Positions 8,866-17,738 of a DNA stretch of 62,980 nucleotides are shown piece after piece. The number at the start of each line of letters is the position of its first letter. The first letter of the stretch is position 1. This stretch comes from a bacterium. Its GTDB lineage: Bacteria > UBP15 > UBA6099. A model generated the notes under the pieces. The model had not been told where the DNA came from. It made no database searches and saw nothing but the letters and a program-made list of their open reading frames with translations. The stretch lies in the NCBI GenBank assembly GCA_029564595.1, contig JAKQPS010000025.1:1-62980 (forward strand), read 5' to 3'. The translations under genes and the position numbers were made by a program.

Positions 8866-10032
8866 TTGGCGACAGTGGCTGAAACAAGAGGCGTTTTTGA
8901 AGAAGTCTTCGGCGGCGGCGGGAATGTTATCGCCGCCAAAGCTCCCGGCAGAGTCAATCTTATCGGCGAGCACACGGACTACAATGACGGGTTCGTGCTG
9001 CCTATGGCCATCAGCCACGGAGTCACAATAGTCGGACGCCTGAGAGAAGACCGGAAGGTACGACTCCGCTCGCTGGACTACGGGGAGAGCGCGGAATTCA
9101 ACCTTGATGAAAGATATGACGCGCGCGGCCCCAGATGGAGCCAGTACGTGGAAGGAGTGGCGAGAACCTTCGACGAGGAGTACGACGGAGAGATTCGCGG
9201 ATTCGAAGCGGCGTTGACGGGAGACGTGCCGCAAGGTTCGGGGCTGAGTTCATCCGCCGCTCTCGAAGTGGCCGCAGGGTTGCTCATCGACGAACTGAAC
9301 GGGCTTGGTACTGGCAGGGTGGAAATCGCGCTTTTCGGACAGAAGGCCGAGCATAACTATCTAGGCGTGAAATGCGGGATAATGGACCAGTTCGCCTCCT
9401 GTCTCTGCCGGGAGGATCACGCGCTTTTTCTCGACTGCCGGAGCTTGGAGCATAAACACGCGCCTCTGAAACTCAGGGACGAAGTCGCGCTGATTCTCGA
9501 CTCCGGAAAGTCTCGCGGGCTTGCGGACTCGAAATACAACGAGAGGCGCGCGGCGTGCGAAGAAGGGGTGAGGATTCTGAGCGGGGCGCTGCCCGGAATC
9601 CGCGCGCTACGGGACGTTTCCGAAGCTCAGTTCGAGGAATTCTCCGGACTGCTGCCGGAAGTGGTCAAAAAACGATGCCGTCACGTGGTGACGGAGAACC
9701 AGAGGACGCTGGACAGCATGCAGGCTTTGCTGAAAGGGGACATGGAGCGCTTCGGGGCGCTGATGTTCGCCTCGCATGATAGCCTCCGTTTCGACTATGA
9801 AGTGAGTTGCGATGAACTTGACGTTCTGAACGAGTTGGCAAAGGAATCGCCTGCGGTTATCGGCGAGAGGATGACGGGAGCCGGGTTCGGCGGTTGCGCC
9901 GTGGCTCTGGCTCGACGGGACGGATTGGATGATTTGAAAGCTTATCTTTCCGAAGAGTACTTTAAAAAAACCGGCCGCCGGTTGAAAATCTATGAGACAT
10001 CGCCCGCGCGCGGCGCGGCGATTGTGGATTGA
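8866..10032 (+). CDS. galK: Galactokinase
   Basis: A GHMP kinase that phosphorylates galactose at C1 (Leloir pathway). All three family motifs are present: KAPGRVNLIGEHTDYNDG (galactose-binding signature), PQGSGLSSSAALE (ATP loop) and GAGFGGCAVAL. I start at a TTG at 8866, which has GGAGAG six bases upstream and puts APGRVN at residue 26, as in Escherichia coli GalK (25). A GTG at 8830 would add 12 residues. No galT, galE or galM is nearby. Some GHMP paralogues phosphorylate other sugars such as N-acetylgalactosamine, so specificity is likely but not certain. Confidence 0.9.
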   Translation: MATVAETRGVFEEVFGGGGNVIAAKAPGRVNLIGEHTDYNDGFVLPMAISHGVTIVGRLREDRKVRLRSLDYGESAEFNLDERYDARGPRWSQYVEGVARTFDEEYDGEIRGFEAALTGDVPQGSGLSSSAALEVAAGLLIDELNGLGTGRVEIALFGQKAEHNYLGVKCGIMDQFASCLCREDHALFLDCRSLEHKHAPLKLRDEVALILDSGKSRGLADSKYNERRAACEEGVRILSGALPGIRALRDVSEAQFEEFSGLLPEVVKKRCRHVVTENQRTLDSMQALLKGDMERFGALMFASHDSLRFDYEVSCDELDVLNELAKESPAVIGERMTGAGFGGCAVALARRDGLDDLKAYLSEEYFKKTGRRLKIYETSPARGAAIVD

Positions 10033-10103
10033 CTCGGAGAATAGCGCTCTTGCTCTTTTATCAGCGCGGGCATGAAATCGAAATTTTTCGGAGGACGATA
10101 TAA

Positions 10104-11117
10104 ATGCCGAAGGCGCGGGCAACGGATGACAGTCAGAAGAAATGGCTAGACATGCTCGAAAGCTTCAAGAAACTCAGGATTCTTGTCGTCGGAGACGTGA
10201 TGCTGGACGAATACGCTTGGGGATCGGCGACTCGGATATCCCCAGAAGCTCCCGTCCCTGTGGTGGTGGTGAAGGAAAGGACTTTCAACGCGGGCGGCGC
10301 GGCGAATACTGTGGCCAACATTATGTCGCTTGGCGCGAAAGCCGATCTGATGGGCGTGGCGGGGCGAGACCCCAATGGAAACATCCTCAAGGGCATTCTC
10401 GCAAAAAAGGGAATCGACACGAAGAACCTCGCCATAGACCCTTCGAGGCCGACGACTTCCAAAGTCAGGATTATCGCTCAGGGCCAGCAGGTCATGAGGG
10501 CGGATCAGGAATTCACCGGGGCGGTGAACGAAAGCGTCACTTCCAAGATGCTTCGCAGAATCGAACGGATGATTGCCGAAGTTGACGGGATAGCGATCTC
10601 TGACTACGACAAAGGGGTTATCCGCCCGAAGCTGATGAGCGGGCTGATAAACCTTGCCAAACAGCACGGAAAAATCGTTGCCGCCGACCTTAAACCTAAA
10701 AACGCGGAGTGGTTCAGGGGCGTAAGCATTCTCACTCCGAACAGAATGGAAGCCACGCAGCTATCGGGGATTGAAATCACGGACAAGAAGTCGCTTTTCG
10801 ACGCCGGACAGGCAATCAGGGACAGGCTGAACGCCGCGTCAGTGCTGATAACGCTTGGCGAGGGCGGCATGGCGCTCATAACCGACAGTTCAGAAATGCT
10901 TATGATCCCGGCTATGAGCACTCAGGTGTACGACGTCACCGGCGCGGGCGACACCGTGCTTTCGGTCGTCGCGCTCGGACTGAGCGGCGGGCATTCGGTC
11001 TCAGACTCCGTCAGGCTTGCGAACTACGCCGCTGGCGTGGTGGTGCGCAAACGCGGCACAACGGCTGTCGACGCCGGCGAACTCTCAGATTTCATAAGGA
11101 GAAAAGCTTCATCGTGA
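10104..11117 (+). CDS. rfaE1: D-glycero-beta-D-manno-heptose-7-phosphate kinase
   Basis: A 337-residue PfkB-family kinase corresponding to the N-terminal half of HldE. It shows GDVMLDEYAWG near the N-terminus, the glycine-rich GGAANTVANIMSLGA, and the C-terminal anion-hole signature YDVTGAGDTVLSV with its catalytic Asp. It makes heptose-1,7-bisphosphate for ADP-heptose and LPS inner core. A GGAGGA sequence precedes the ATG. The adenylyltransferase half is a separate gene immediately downstream, overlapping by four bases, so this genome carries the split RfaE1/RfaE2 arrangement. Confidence 0.92.
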   Translation: MPKARATDDSQKKWLDMLESFKKLRILVVGDVMLDEYAWGSATRISPEAPVPVVVVKERTFNAGGAANTVANIMSLGAKADLMGVAGRDPNGNILKGILAKKGIDTKNLAIDPSRPTTSKVRIIAQGQQVMRADQEFTGAVNESVTSKMLRRIERMIAEVDGIAISDYDKGVIRPKLMSGLINLAKQHGKIVAADLKPKNAEWFRGVSILTPNRMEATQLSGIEITDKKSLFDAGQAIRDRLNAASVLITLGEGGMALITDSSEMLMIPAMSTQVYDVTGAGDTVLSVVALGLSGGHSVSDSVRLANYAAGVVVRKRGTTAVDAGELSDFIRRKASS

Positions 11118-11614
11118 AGGCTGTGAGCAGGGAACAAATAGGCGAACTTTGCGCCGGATACCGCAGAGACGGAAAACATATCGTTTTCACGAACGGGTGT
11201 TTCGATATAATTCATCCCGGCCACATATACAATCTTTACAGCGCGAGGCGGGAGGGCGACATCTTGGTGGTCGGCCTCAACAGCGACGATTCGGTGCGCA
11301 GGCTGAAAGGGCCGAGGCGGCCCATCTTCTCTGCGGAAGAGCGCGCCGAGCTTCTTATGTCTTTTTTCTTTGTGGACCATGTTTCGATTTTCGACGAGGA
11401 CACCCCGCTTGAGCTTGTGTTGCGCGTCAGGCCGCACGTGCTTGTGAAAGGCGGCGACTACGCTCCTGAAAACATCGTCGGGCGCGCCGAGGTCGAAGGG
11501 TGGGGCGGCAGGCTTGTCATTATCCCCGAAATACCCGGCTTCTCCAGCAGCGATATCATCGGAAGGGTGGAAGGGGATCGCCCGCCCGGCGGAACGCAAC
11601 CGCCTGCCGTTTAA
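11114..11614 (+). CDS. rfaE2: D-glycero-beta-D-manno-heptose 1-phosphate adenylyltransferase
   Basis: A 166-residue cytidylyltransferase-fold enzyme matching the C-terminal half of HldE. VFTNGCFDIIHPGHIYNL contains the HxGH nucleotide-binding motif. It transfers AMP to heptose-1-phosphate, giving the precursor epimerised by HldD. The GTG start overlaps the stop of rfaE1 (GTGA), indicating translational coupling. gmhA, gmhB and hldD are not in the window. The last dozen residues are Gly/Pro-rich and probably disordered. Confidence 0.92.
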   Translation: MKAVSREQIGELCAGYRRDGKHIVFTNGCFDIIHPGHIYNLYSARREGDILVVGLNSDDSVRRLKGPRRPIFSAEERAELLMSFFFVDHVSIFDEDTPLELVLRVRPHVLVKGGDYAPENIVGRAEVEGWGGRLVIIPEIPGFSSSDIIGRVEGDRPPGGTQPPAV

Positions 11615-11634
11615 CGATGTCGCGGCGGTCTTGA

Positions 11635-12369
11635 ATGCTTTTTCTCCAAAACGCCATATCAAACCTGCGCGAGGCGGCGGCGATATTCCTGCCTGTAAAG
11701 TGTCTGTGCTGCGGCGAATCCTGCGGAAAAATCGTGTGCGATAAATGCGACGGAAAGACCGTCGCCGTGACGCCCCCATACTGCGGCTTGTGCGGCCGCC
11801 CGCTTCCTCCCGGCGTCAGGTTCGCGGACGACTGCTCGGAATGCAGGGACGGAACTCCGCTCGACTCCTGCCGTTCTCCTTTTGTCTACGCTCCTCCAGT
11901 CGACGAGCTTGTTAAGCATTTTAAATTCAACGGCAACTACGCTGCTGGCGATTACCTGCTTAAAGCGGCGCTCGCGCGCGCTGAGGCGGACAGAGAATTA
12001 TTCGCGCTCTTCCCGGAATGCGATGCGATTGTTCCCGTTCCCCTGCACCCGATAAGAAGGATTCGCAGAGGCTTCAACCAGTCGGAGCACATCGCGCGGG
12101 GATTCTCGCGGCTCTGGGGAATGCCTGTTTCCAAATCGCTCGCGCGGCTCAGAAACACGCCGCCGCAATCAAAACTGTCGAAACAGGAACGGATGCGAAA
12201 CGTCAGCGGGGCGTTCGCCGTCAGAAAGAGTTCGGACGCGCGCGGAAAAAAGGTTATACTTGTTGACGATGTCATGACGACAGGCTCTACGATGAAAGAA
12301 TGCGCGAGGATTCTCAAGGAAGGCGGAGCGGCCGAGGTTCACGGGCTTACTCTGGCGAGACGGGTTTGA
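11635..12369 (+). CDS. comF: ComF family phosphoribosyltransferase-like protein
   Basis: A 244-residue ComF/GntX homologue. The N-terminal half has zinc-finger cysteines (CLCCGESC, CDKC, CGLCG, CSEC). The C-terminal half has a type I phosphoribosyltransferase fold with the PRPP-binding loop VILVDDVMTTGST. ComF proteins are needed for DNA uptake in naturally competent bacteria, but the gene is also common in non-competent ones. It follows rfaE2 by 20 bases in the same operon and overlaps the next gene as TGATG. Confidence 0.9.
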   Translation: MLFLQNAISNLREAAAIFLPVKCLCCGESCGKIVCDKCDGKTVAVTPPYCGLCGRPLPPGVRFADDCSECRDGTPLDSCRSPFVYAPPVDELVKHFKFNGNYAAGDYLLKAALARAEADRELFALFPECDAIVPVPLHPIRRIRRGFNQSEHIARGFSRLWGMPVSKSLARLRNTPPQSKLSKQERMRNVSGAFAVRKSSDARGKKVILVDDVMTTGSTMKECARILKEGGAAEVHGLTLARRV

Positions 12370-12794
12370 TGACGGACGGCTTTGTTTTCATAGCGATAGA
12401 CCCCGGACGGCAGAAATGCGGTCTGGCGGCTCTAGACTCTTCGGGAAAAACGCTCCGCCGCGCTGTCTGCCCCGCCGACTCGGTGCTAGAAGCCGCGCTC
12501 GAATTTCTGAAAGAGTTCCCGTCCGCGGACAGAATAGTCGTCGGCTCAGGAACAGGCGGCGCTTCGGTTGTGGAGAAGCTTCAGAAATCCGGCTCGATGC
12601 CGGGCAGCATACTGTCGGTTGCCGAAAAAAACACGACACTTGAAGCCGTCAGGTTGTATGACGAACAGAACCCGCTTCCGTTTCCATTCGGTTTTATTCC
12701 GCGCAGTTTTTTATTCAAACCTCGCGAGATTGATTCATACGCCGCCGCCGCGATAGGAAAACTTTACTTAAATTCGCTTTCGGAGAAACAATGA
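12369..12794 (+). CDS. RuvX/YqgF-like RNase H-fold protein
   Basis: A 141-residue protein with the RNase H-like fold of the YqgF/RuvX and RuvC group: FIAIDPGRQKCGLAALD supplies the first acidic strand, IVVGSGTGG and SIYLSVAEK-like segments follow, and DSYAAAAIG ends with a candidate acidic residue. YqgF proteins act in pre-16S rRNA processing or Holliday-junction resolution. Similarity is only at motif level, and some homologues in this operon context are uncharacterised. The ATG overlaps the comF stop, and the gene's own end overlaps the next ATG. Confidence 0.6.
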   Translation: MTDGFVFIAIDPGRQKCGLAALDSSGKTLRRAVCPADSVLEAALEFLKEFPSADRIVVGSGTGGASVVEKLQKSGSMPGSILSVAEKNTTLEAVRLYDEQNPLPFPFGFIPRSFLFKPREIDSYAAAAIGKLYLNSLSEKQ

Positions 12795-14947
12795 CGCTCG
12801 ACTCTCCCGCCGTAAGAATCGGAATAGATGTCGGAGGGACGTTCACCCACGCGGTGGCCGTCGACAACCGCTCCCTGACCATGCTCGCCAAAGTCTGCCG
12901 CCCTACCACTCACAACTCAAAGAACGGCGTCGCCGAAGGCATCTGGCAGTGTCTGGACGACCTTCTGGCCGTCGGCGTCTTCAAGGCCGAGGATGTGGTG
13001 TTCGTCGCACACAGCACGACGCAGGCGACGAACGCGCTCCTCGAAGGAGACGTCGCGCCGGTCACTCTAATCGGCATAGTGGAAGGCGTGTCGGGCGCTC
13101 AGGCGAAGAGGGAGCTTTCTCTTGGAGACGTGGAGATTGCGGCGGGCAGGAAGATTCCAGTCAAAAATCTTTTTTTCAGCCCGTCCGAGGCGGCGCAGGG
13201 AATCCGCGCCCATCTGGATGAGTTGCGCAATAGCAATGCTCATGGCGCGGGCGCGTCTTTCGTCGTCGCGGAGCCGTTCTCGGTCGACGACCCCGAAAGA
13301 GAAAAGCGCGCGGCGGAAGCGATAGCCGACGCGGGATTCCCTGTGACCGCCAGCAGCGAGGTGTCCGGGCTTTACGGCCTGCGCGCGCGCGCCCGAACAT
13401 CCGTGGTGAACGCAAGCATTCTGCCTAAAATGACGGATGTCGCGGACAAAACGAAAGAAGCAGCGTCGAAACTCGGTCTCGCGCCCGTCCTCATGATTAT
13501 GCGCAGCGACGGCGGCGTTATGGCGGTGGACAACATGCGCCGCTCTCCGATTCTAACCATACTCTCAGGCCCTGCGGCGGGCGTTTCTGCCGCCATCCTA
13601 TATGAAAAAATGGCAAACGGATACTTCGTCGAAGTCGGCGGCACGAGCACGGATATCAGCATAATCATTGACGGGAAACCTCAACGCAAACAGGCGGCTG
13701 TCGGCGGCAATATCCTTTATCTAAAAACTCTCGACGTGCGCACAATCGGCGTAGCCGGCGGTTCCATGCTACGCGTGTCTGGCGGCAAAATAAAAGATGT
13801 AGGCCCCAGAAGCGCGCACATCGCCGGGCTGCCTTACGCCTGTTTCGCGGCTCCCGAAGATTTGGCCGGAGCTAAAGCGAAACTGGCCGCGCCCCGCGAC
13901 GGAGACCCCGGCGACTACGCGGTCATAGAGACCGGCGCGGGAGGCTCTTTCGCTATCACCGCCACTTGCGCCGCAAACGCTCTGGGAACCTTGGCGGACG
14001 GCGACTATTCCTCCGGCTCGAAGGAATCCGCAAAAATCGCTTTCGAGGCGCTTTCCGCCTTGACCGGCAGGCCCGCCGAGGCTCTTGCGCGCGACGCTCT
14101 GGATATCGCCGCCCTCCGGATATCCTCCGTCTGTGAAAAACTCGGCGAGGAATACAAACCTGCCGCCGCGATGTCCGTCATTGGCGGCGGTGGCGGCGCT
14201 TCGGTCGTCGCTCCTCCGGCGGCGGATAAACTCCGCCTGCCTTACCGCCACGCAAAAGACGCGGAAGTGATTTCAGCCGTCGGCGCGGCTATGGCGATGC
14301 TGAAAAACGTCATCGAAAAAAGCGTCGTGGACGCGACGGACGACGATGTCGCCGCCATAAGAGCGGAAATGCACGCCGCTATGATTGGCTCCGGCGCGGA
14401 CCCTGATTCAATCGAGATCGAAGTCGAAATAGATAAACAGAGAAACACGCTGCGCGCTTCAGGCTCCGGATCCGCGTCTCTGGTGGCTTCGCGCGGCTCG
14501 GAAAAGATAACCCTTGAAGAAGCGAAGCGAGCCGCGACGGCTGCTCTGGGCGCTGAGACGAACGACGTGTCTCTTGTTTACGAGGATTCGGCCTCGCGCG
14601 TTTTCTCCGCAAAAAACCGAAAAAAAGGCATCTTCGGTCTGGGCGGCAAAACGCTCTCTCCGGCGGTGGTCGTAGATATGTACGGCTTGGCCAGACTGAC
14701 CATTCCGGACGCCTTCATTGTTCTTGGCGCTAGAAGCAATATGTCGCAAGACCTTTCCGACGCCTTATCGCGCGCGACGACTTTCGGCGACGGCGGGGCG
14801 ATAGTCAAACAGACATATCTCGTGTTTGCAGGAAAAGTCATCGAACTTTCCAAGCTCGGCGACCCCGAAAAAATGAAATCATTCGCCGAAATGGAAATAT
14901 CCGCTTTCCCCGGCATCGACACTTTCTGCGTCGTGTATAAGAAGTGA
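12791..14947 (+). CDS. Hydantoinase/oxoprolinase family protein (HyuA-like)
   Basis: A 718-residue member of the HyuA/AcxA ATP-dependent amidase and carboxylase family. It starts RIGIDVGGTFTHAVAVD (ASKHA phosphate loop), then AHSTTQATNALLEGD, a second phosphate motif FVEVGGTSTDIS, and a late GGGGGAS. Family members use ATP to open hydantoin or 5-oxoproline rings or to activate acetone. The usual partner HyuB is absent, and the gene sits at the end of a housekeeping operon (rfaE1, rfaE2, comF, RuvX-like), coupled by an ATGA overlap. The C-terminal 250 residues look less conserved. The substrate is unknown. Confidence 0.8.
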   Translation: MTLDSPAVRIGIDVGGTFTHAVAVDNRSLTMLAKVCRPTTHNSKNGVAEGIWQCLDDLLAVGVFKAEDVVFVAHSTTQATNALLEGDVAPVTLIGIVEGVSGAQAKRELSLGDVEIAAGRKIPVKNLFFSPSEAAQGIRAHLDELRNSNAHGAGASFVVAEPFSVDDPEREKRAAEAIADAGFPVTASSEVSGLYGLRARARTSVVNASILPKMTDVADKTKEAASKLGLAPVLMIMRSDGGVMAVDNMRRSPILTILSGPAAGVSAAILYEKMANGYFVEVGGTSTDISIIIDGKPQRKQAAVGGNILYLKTLDVRTIGVAGGSMLRVSGGKIKDVGPRSAHIAGLPYACFAAPEDLAGAKAKLAAPRDGDPGDYAVIETGAGGSFAITATCAANALGTLADGDYSSGSKESAKIAFEALSALTGRPAEALARDALDIAALRISSVCEKLGEEYKPAAAMSVIGGGGGASVVAPPAADKLRLPYRHAKDAEVISAVGAAMAMLKNVIEKSVVDATDDDVAAIRAEMHAAMIGSGADPDSIEIEVEIDKQRNTLRASGSGSASLVASRGSEKITLEEAKRAATAALGAETNDVSLVYEDSASRVFSAKNRKKGIFGLGGKTLSPAVVVDMYGLARLTIPDAFIVLGARSNMSQDLSDALSRATTFGDGGAIVKQTYLVFAGKVIELSKLGDPEKMKSFAEMEISAFPGIDTFCVVYKK

Positions 14948-15011
14948 ATCATATAGAAGAAAATAATCGCGGTTTTTTAATCGCCGTGAGTTTTTAACAT
15001 CGGACATCTTA

Positions 15012-15017
15012 TATAAT
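15012..15017 (+). promoter_or_regulatory. -10 box of the ATPase/PIN module
   Basis: TATAAT lies 20 bases before the ATG at 15038, with a purine-rich ribosome-binding site (GGAGAGTGAAGAG) between. No good -35 box is visible. Confidence 0.4.
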
Positions 15018-15037
15018 AGTGTTCGGAGAGTGAAGAG

Positions 15038-16375
15038 ATGCCTACTCAAAGACCAATAAGCAGTGTTCCCATTTCTGACATAACAGTCGGTGGATTTAAG
15101 TCGATATGTGAAAAACAGCAAGTCGAAATAAAGCCTCTTACATTGCTTGCCGGAGCGAATAGTTCAGGCAAGTCAAGCATAATGCAACCTGTTTTACTAT
15201 TGAAACAGACTATTGAAGCCGACTATGATCCGGGAGCTTTGCTTCTTGATGGGCCGAACGCGAAATTCACATCTTTCGATCAATTTTCTTGCAAAGGCGG
15301 AGTCGCAGGTAATTCTCAGTTTGTCGTAGGAACAGGTTTGACAAACGGGATGTCTACAGAAATCACTTTCGAAAAGATTCCCAGAAAAGGAATAAATGTT
15401 AATGAAGTAAAGTATAAGCTTGAAGGAAGAGAATATTGTTTACGCTTAGGTATGCCATCAGAAGAAATCGCAAAAATGGCAAAAATGGCCGATTTGGATA
15501 AAGAAATGCCTTTGAATTATTCCTTGAAACTAGCGTCCCTCTTCAATCCCAAAGGCAATCTTAGAGTCTTTCGCTATCGATGTTTCTTAACGACAACATC
15601 TAATTCGGCATCAATTGGGATGTTTAATGAAATTGTTGAAGTAACGATCAACTTTCAACATGCGATTAGAAACATCATCCATCTTCCCGGACATCGAGGC
15701 AATCCTGAGCGCAACTATATGATGTCTGCGTCCGGGCCTGATTTCCCCGGTGATTTCACAGATTATGTAGCGAGCGTATTGTATGATTGGAACAAAAATG
15801 AGGCTAAACAAAAGTCTAAACTAGAAAAGATGCTGAATGATCTAGGACTGACGAACCGGGTCTCTGTTAATCAGATCGATGATTCAAAGTTGGAGATCAA
15901 GGTCGGGAGAATGCCCGTAGAATCTAAATCTAAATCAAAATTAAAAGACATGGTAAGCATAGCGGATGTCGGATTCGGTGTTTCTCAAACACTACCTGTG
16001 CTCGTGGCGCTTCTTGCAGCTCAAAAGGGACGCACTGTATATATCGAACAACCTGAGATACATTTGCATCCTCGCGCACAGCTAGCTATGGCTGACATGC
16101 TTATCGACGCGGCAAAGCGAGGCGTGAATGTTATCGCTGAAACTCATAGCGCAATGATCCTGTTGGGCATAAAAAAACGAATTGCCCAAGGCAACATCGA
16201 TCCGAAATTAGTAAAAATGCATTGGTTTGAGAGAAGCCCGAACACCGGGTTCACTAATATAACAAGCGTGGGCTTCGATAAAAAAGGCTCTTATGACGCA
16301 GATACTCCGGAGGATTTCGGCAAAGTCACCATGAAGGCACAGAGAGAGTATCTTGATGCCGCAGATGGGTTTTAA
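15038..16375 (+). CDS. AAA ATPase of the RecF/OLD-like (ABC-type) group
   Basis: A 445-residue ATPase. VGGFKSI near the N-terminus, then the Walker A GANSSGKSSIMQP, mark the RecF/SMC-like 'predicted ATPase' families. Late in the protein come a signature-like FGVSQTLPVLVAL, Walker B VYIEQPEIHLHPRAQ and the H-loop AETHSAM. There is no TOPRIM nuclease domain as in OLD or GajA. Such ATPases are the sensor half of several two-gene phage-defence systems. The gene and its partner are clearly AT-richer than the surrounding operons and use different third-position codons, consistent with horizontal acquisition. The partner PIN-like gene starts eight bases after the stop. Confidence 0.85.
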   Translation: MPTQRPISSVPISDITVGGFKSICEKQQVEIKPLTLLAGANSSGKSSIMQPVLLLKQTIEADYDPGALLLDGPNAKFTSFDQFSCKGGVAGNSQFVVGTGLTNGMSTEITFEKIPRKGINVNEVKYKLEGREYCLRLGMPSEEIAKMAKMADLDKEMPLNYSLKLASLFNPKGNLRVFRYRCFLTTTSNSASIGMFNEIVEVTINFQHAIRNIIHLPGHRGNPERNYMMSASGPDFPGDFTDYVASVLYDWNKNEAKQKSKLEKMLNDLGLTNRVSVNQIDDSKLEIKVGRMPVESKSKSKLKDMVSIADVGFGVSQTLPVLVALLAAQKGRTVYIEQPEIHLHPRAQLAMADMLIDAAKRGVNVIAETHSAMILLGIKKRIAQGNIDPKLVKMHWFERSPNTGFTNITSVGFDKKGSYDADTPEDFGKVTMKAQREYLDAADGF

Positions 16376-16383
16376 CTCAGGAA

Positions 16384-16959
16384 ATGTCTCAAAAAGAATC
16401 GAAAACATTAATCATCGATGCTTCTGTGGCTCGCGCGGCAGGCACTTTGGCTATAGGGCCAGATACTCCTGAAACAAAGAAAAAATGTCGAGCTTTTCTA
16501 GATAACGTTTATGAGATTTGTCACAAAATAGGCTGGACGGAAGCAATAAAAAATGAATGGAAAAAGCATGAGACTGAAAGCTCTCTATTGTGGTTGGCGA
16601 GTATGCAAGACAGAGGAAAATTAAAAGTAATCACATCTAGAAAGAATATGGCGTTCCGAAAAAAAGTTGCATCGGCAAAATTGGGCAAACAAGTTCAAGA
16701 AGCTGTTGAGAAAGATATCATTCTCATTGAAGCTGCATGGAGTTCTGATAAAACAATTGTTTCTTTGGACGATAAGGCAAAAAACAATTTCGCTTCATTT
16801 TGCGCTCAGGAAAAAGGGCTTTCAGACATCTGTTGGGTAAATCCTTCAAATAAAACAGAGAAACCTATAGAATGGCTTGAAAACGGAGCTTTAAAAGAAA
16901 AGGAAAGATTGTTGGGATATAACAGGAGTATTCAAAAACAGATAAGAAAACGCAAATGA
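16384..16959 (+). CDS. PIN-like putative nuclease, partner of the ATPase
   Basis: A 191-residue protein I do not recognise by family name. Its layout resembles a PIN domain: first acidic residue in LIIDASV (Asp12), acidic Glu58 in AIKNEW, Asp111, and a terminal cluster TIVSLDD (Asp122, Asp129, Asp130) followed by an NF dipeptide as in canonical PIN 'TxDxxF' ends. The C-terminal 50 residues are Lys/Arg-rich and could contact nucleic acid. It is co-transcribed with the ATPase (8-base gap, AGGA just before the ATG). The inferred role is an effector nuclease gated by the ATPase. Confidence 0.65.
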   Translation: MSQKESKTLIIDASVARAAGTLAIGPDTPETKKKCRAFLDNVYEICHKIGWTEAIKNEWKKHETESSLLWLASMQDRGKLKVITSRKNMAFRKKVASAKLGKQVQEAVEKDIILIEAAWSSDKTIVSLDDKAKNNFASFCAQEKGLSDICWVNPSNKTEKPIEWLENGALKEKERLLGYNRSIQKQIRKRK

Positions 16960-17076
16960 CACATGACAAGCTTGCTATAATCGCGTTGTTTTCAAAAATA
17001 CAACTTTTAATACACAACAAAGGCCGCTATTCAAAGACATAGTGTGATTTCAATTGACCGGTTATGAGGGTTAACC

Positions 17077-17442
17077 ATGCACATAGCTTTAATCAAGCAA
17101 AATAATGGCTTAACAAAAAGTATAATAGCTGAAAGAGCGATTTTGGCGAGGTCGTTTTGGGAAAGATTTTCGGGATTGATGCTGAAAAGGAGTTTTGACG
17201 GGTTTGACGGGATGATTTTCAGGAGATGCAATTCGATTCATACGTTTTTCATGATGTTTTATATCGATGTGGTGTGTTTAAATGCGTCTGGGGCGATTTG
17301 CAATTTGAAGGAAAACATGGCTCCGGGAAGGATTTTCATAGCTGGATCAGAGACAAATACATTAATAGAACTGCCGAAAGGAACAATCGAAAAATTCAAA
17401 ATCAGCGTTGGAGATCGATTGGAATTTATAGAAATGTCATGA
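17077..17442 (+). CDS. DUF192 domain protein
   Basis: A 121-residue protein matching the DUF192 family from WERFSGLMLK through the conserved CNSIHTFFMMFYIDVV and NTLIELPKGTIEKF to GDRLEF at the end. Members are small, often secreted beta-barrel proteins of unknown function; this copy has no signal peptide. It is AT-rich like the ATPase/PIN pair just upstream, and may belong to the same island. Confidence 0.85.
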   Translation: MHIALIKQNNGLTKSIIAERAILARSFWERFSGLMLKRSFDGFDGMIFRRCNSIHTFFMMFYIDVVCLNASGAICNLKENMAPGRIFIAGSETNTLIELPKGTIEKFKISVGDRLEFIEMS

Positions 17443-17738
17443 ACAACGCATCATAATCACAACGATGTGCGGACTAACTCGATAGAGAAAGATAATATAT
17501 GTAAATATTGAAGAAAAAGCACTCATTTCAAACTTATACAAGTAAATATCGTTGTTAATAAAGGCATATATGGCAATTCTGCCGATACGCGCTATTGCAA
17601 CATAATATATATTATGCGACGTTGTATAATATTCTTGTACTGCTTCTATAGGGCTTGCATTCGCTGTGTCGCTGTCTTCCCCCTGCTTGGTGTCGGCCAC
17701 AAAGGGATTATCAACTCACATTCTATGTAAATATCGGG
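17443..17738. other. AT-rich intergenic stretch
   Basis: No convincing gene, RNA or terminator is visible. An 87-codon open frame on the minus strand (17437-17700) has no ribosome-binding site and an implausible composition, and is not annotated. Confidence 0.5.

Noticed and set aside
17437-17700. Open frame on the minus strand (87 codons) in the AT-rich spacer
   Set aside because: No ribosome-binding site, composition not protein-like, overlaps the end of the DUF192 gene.
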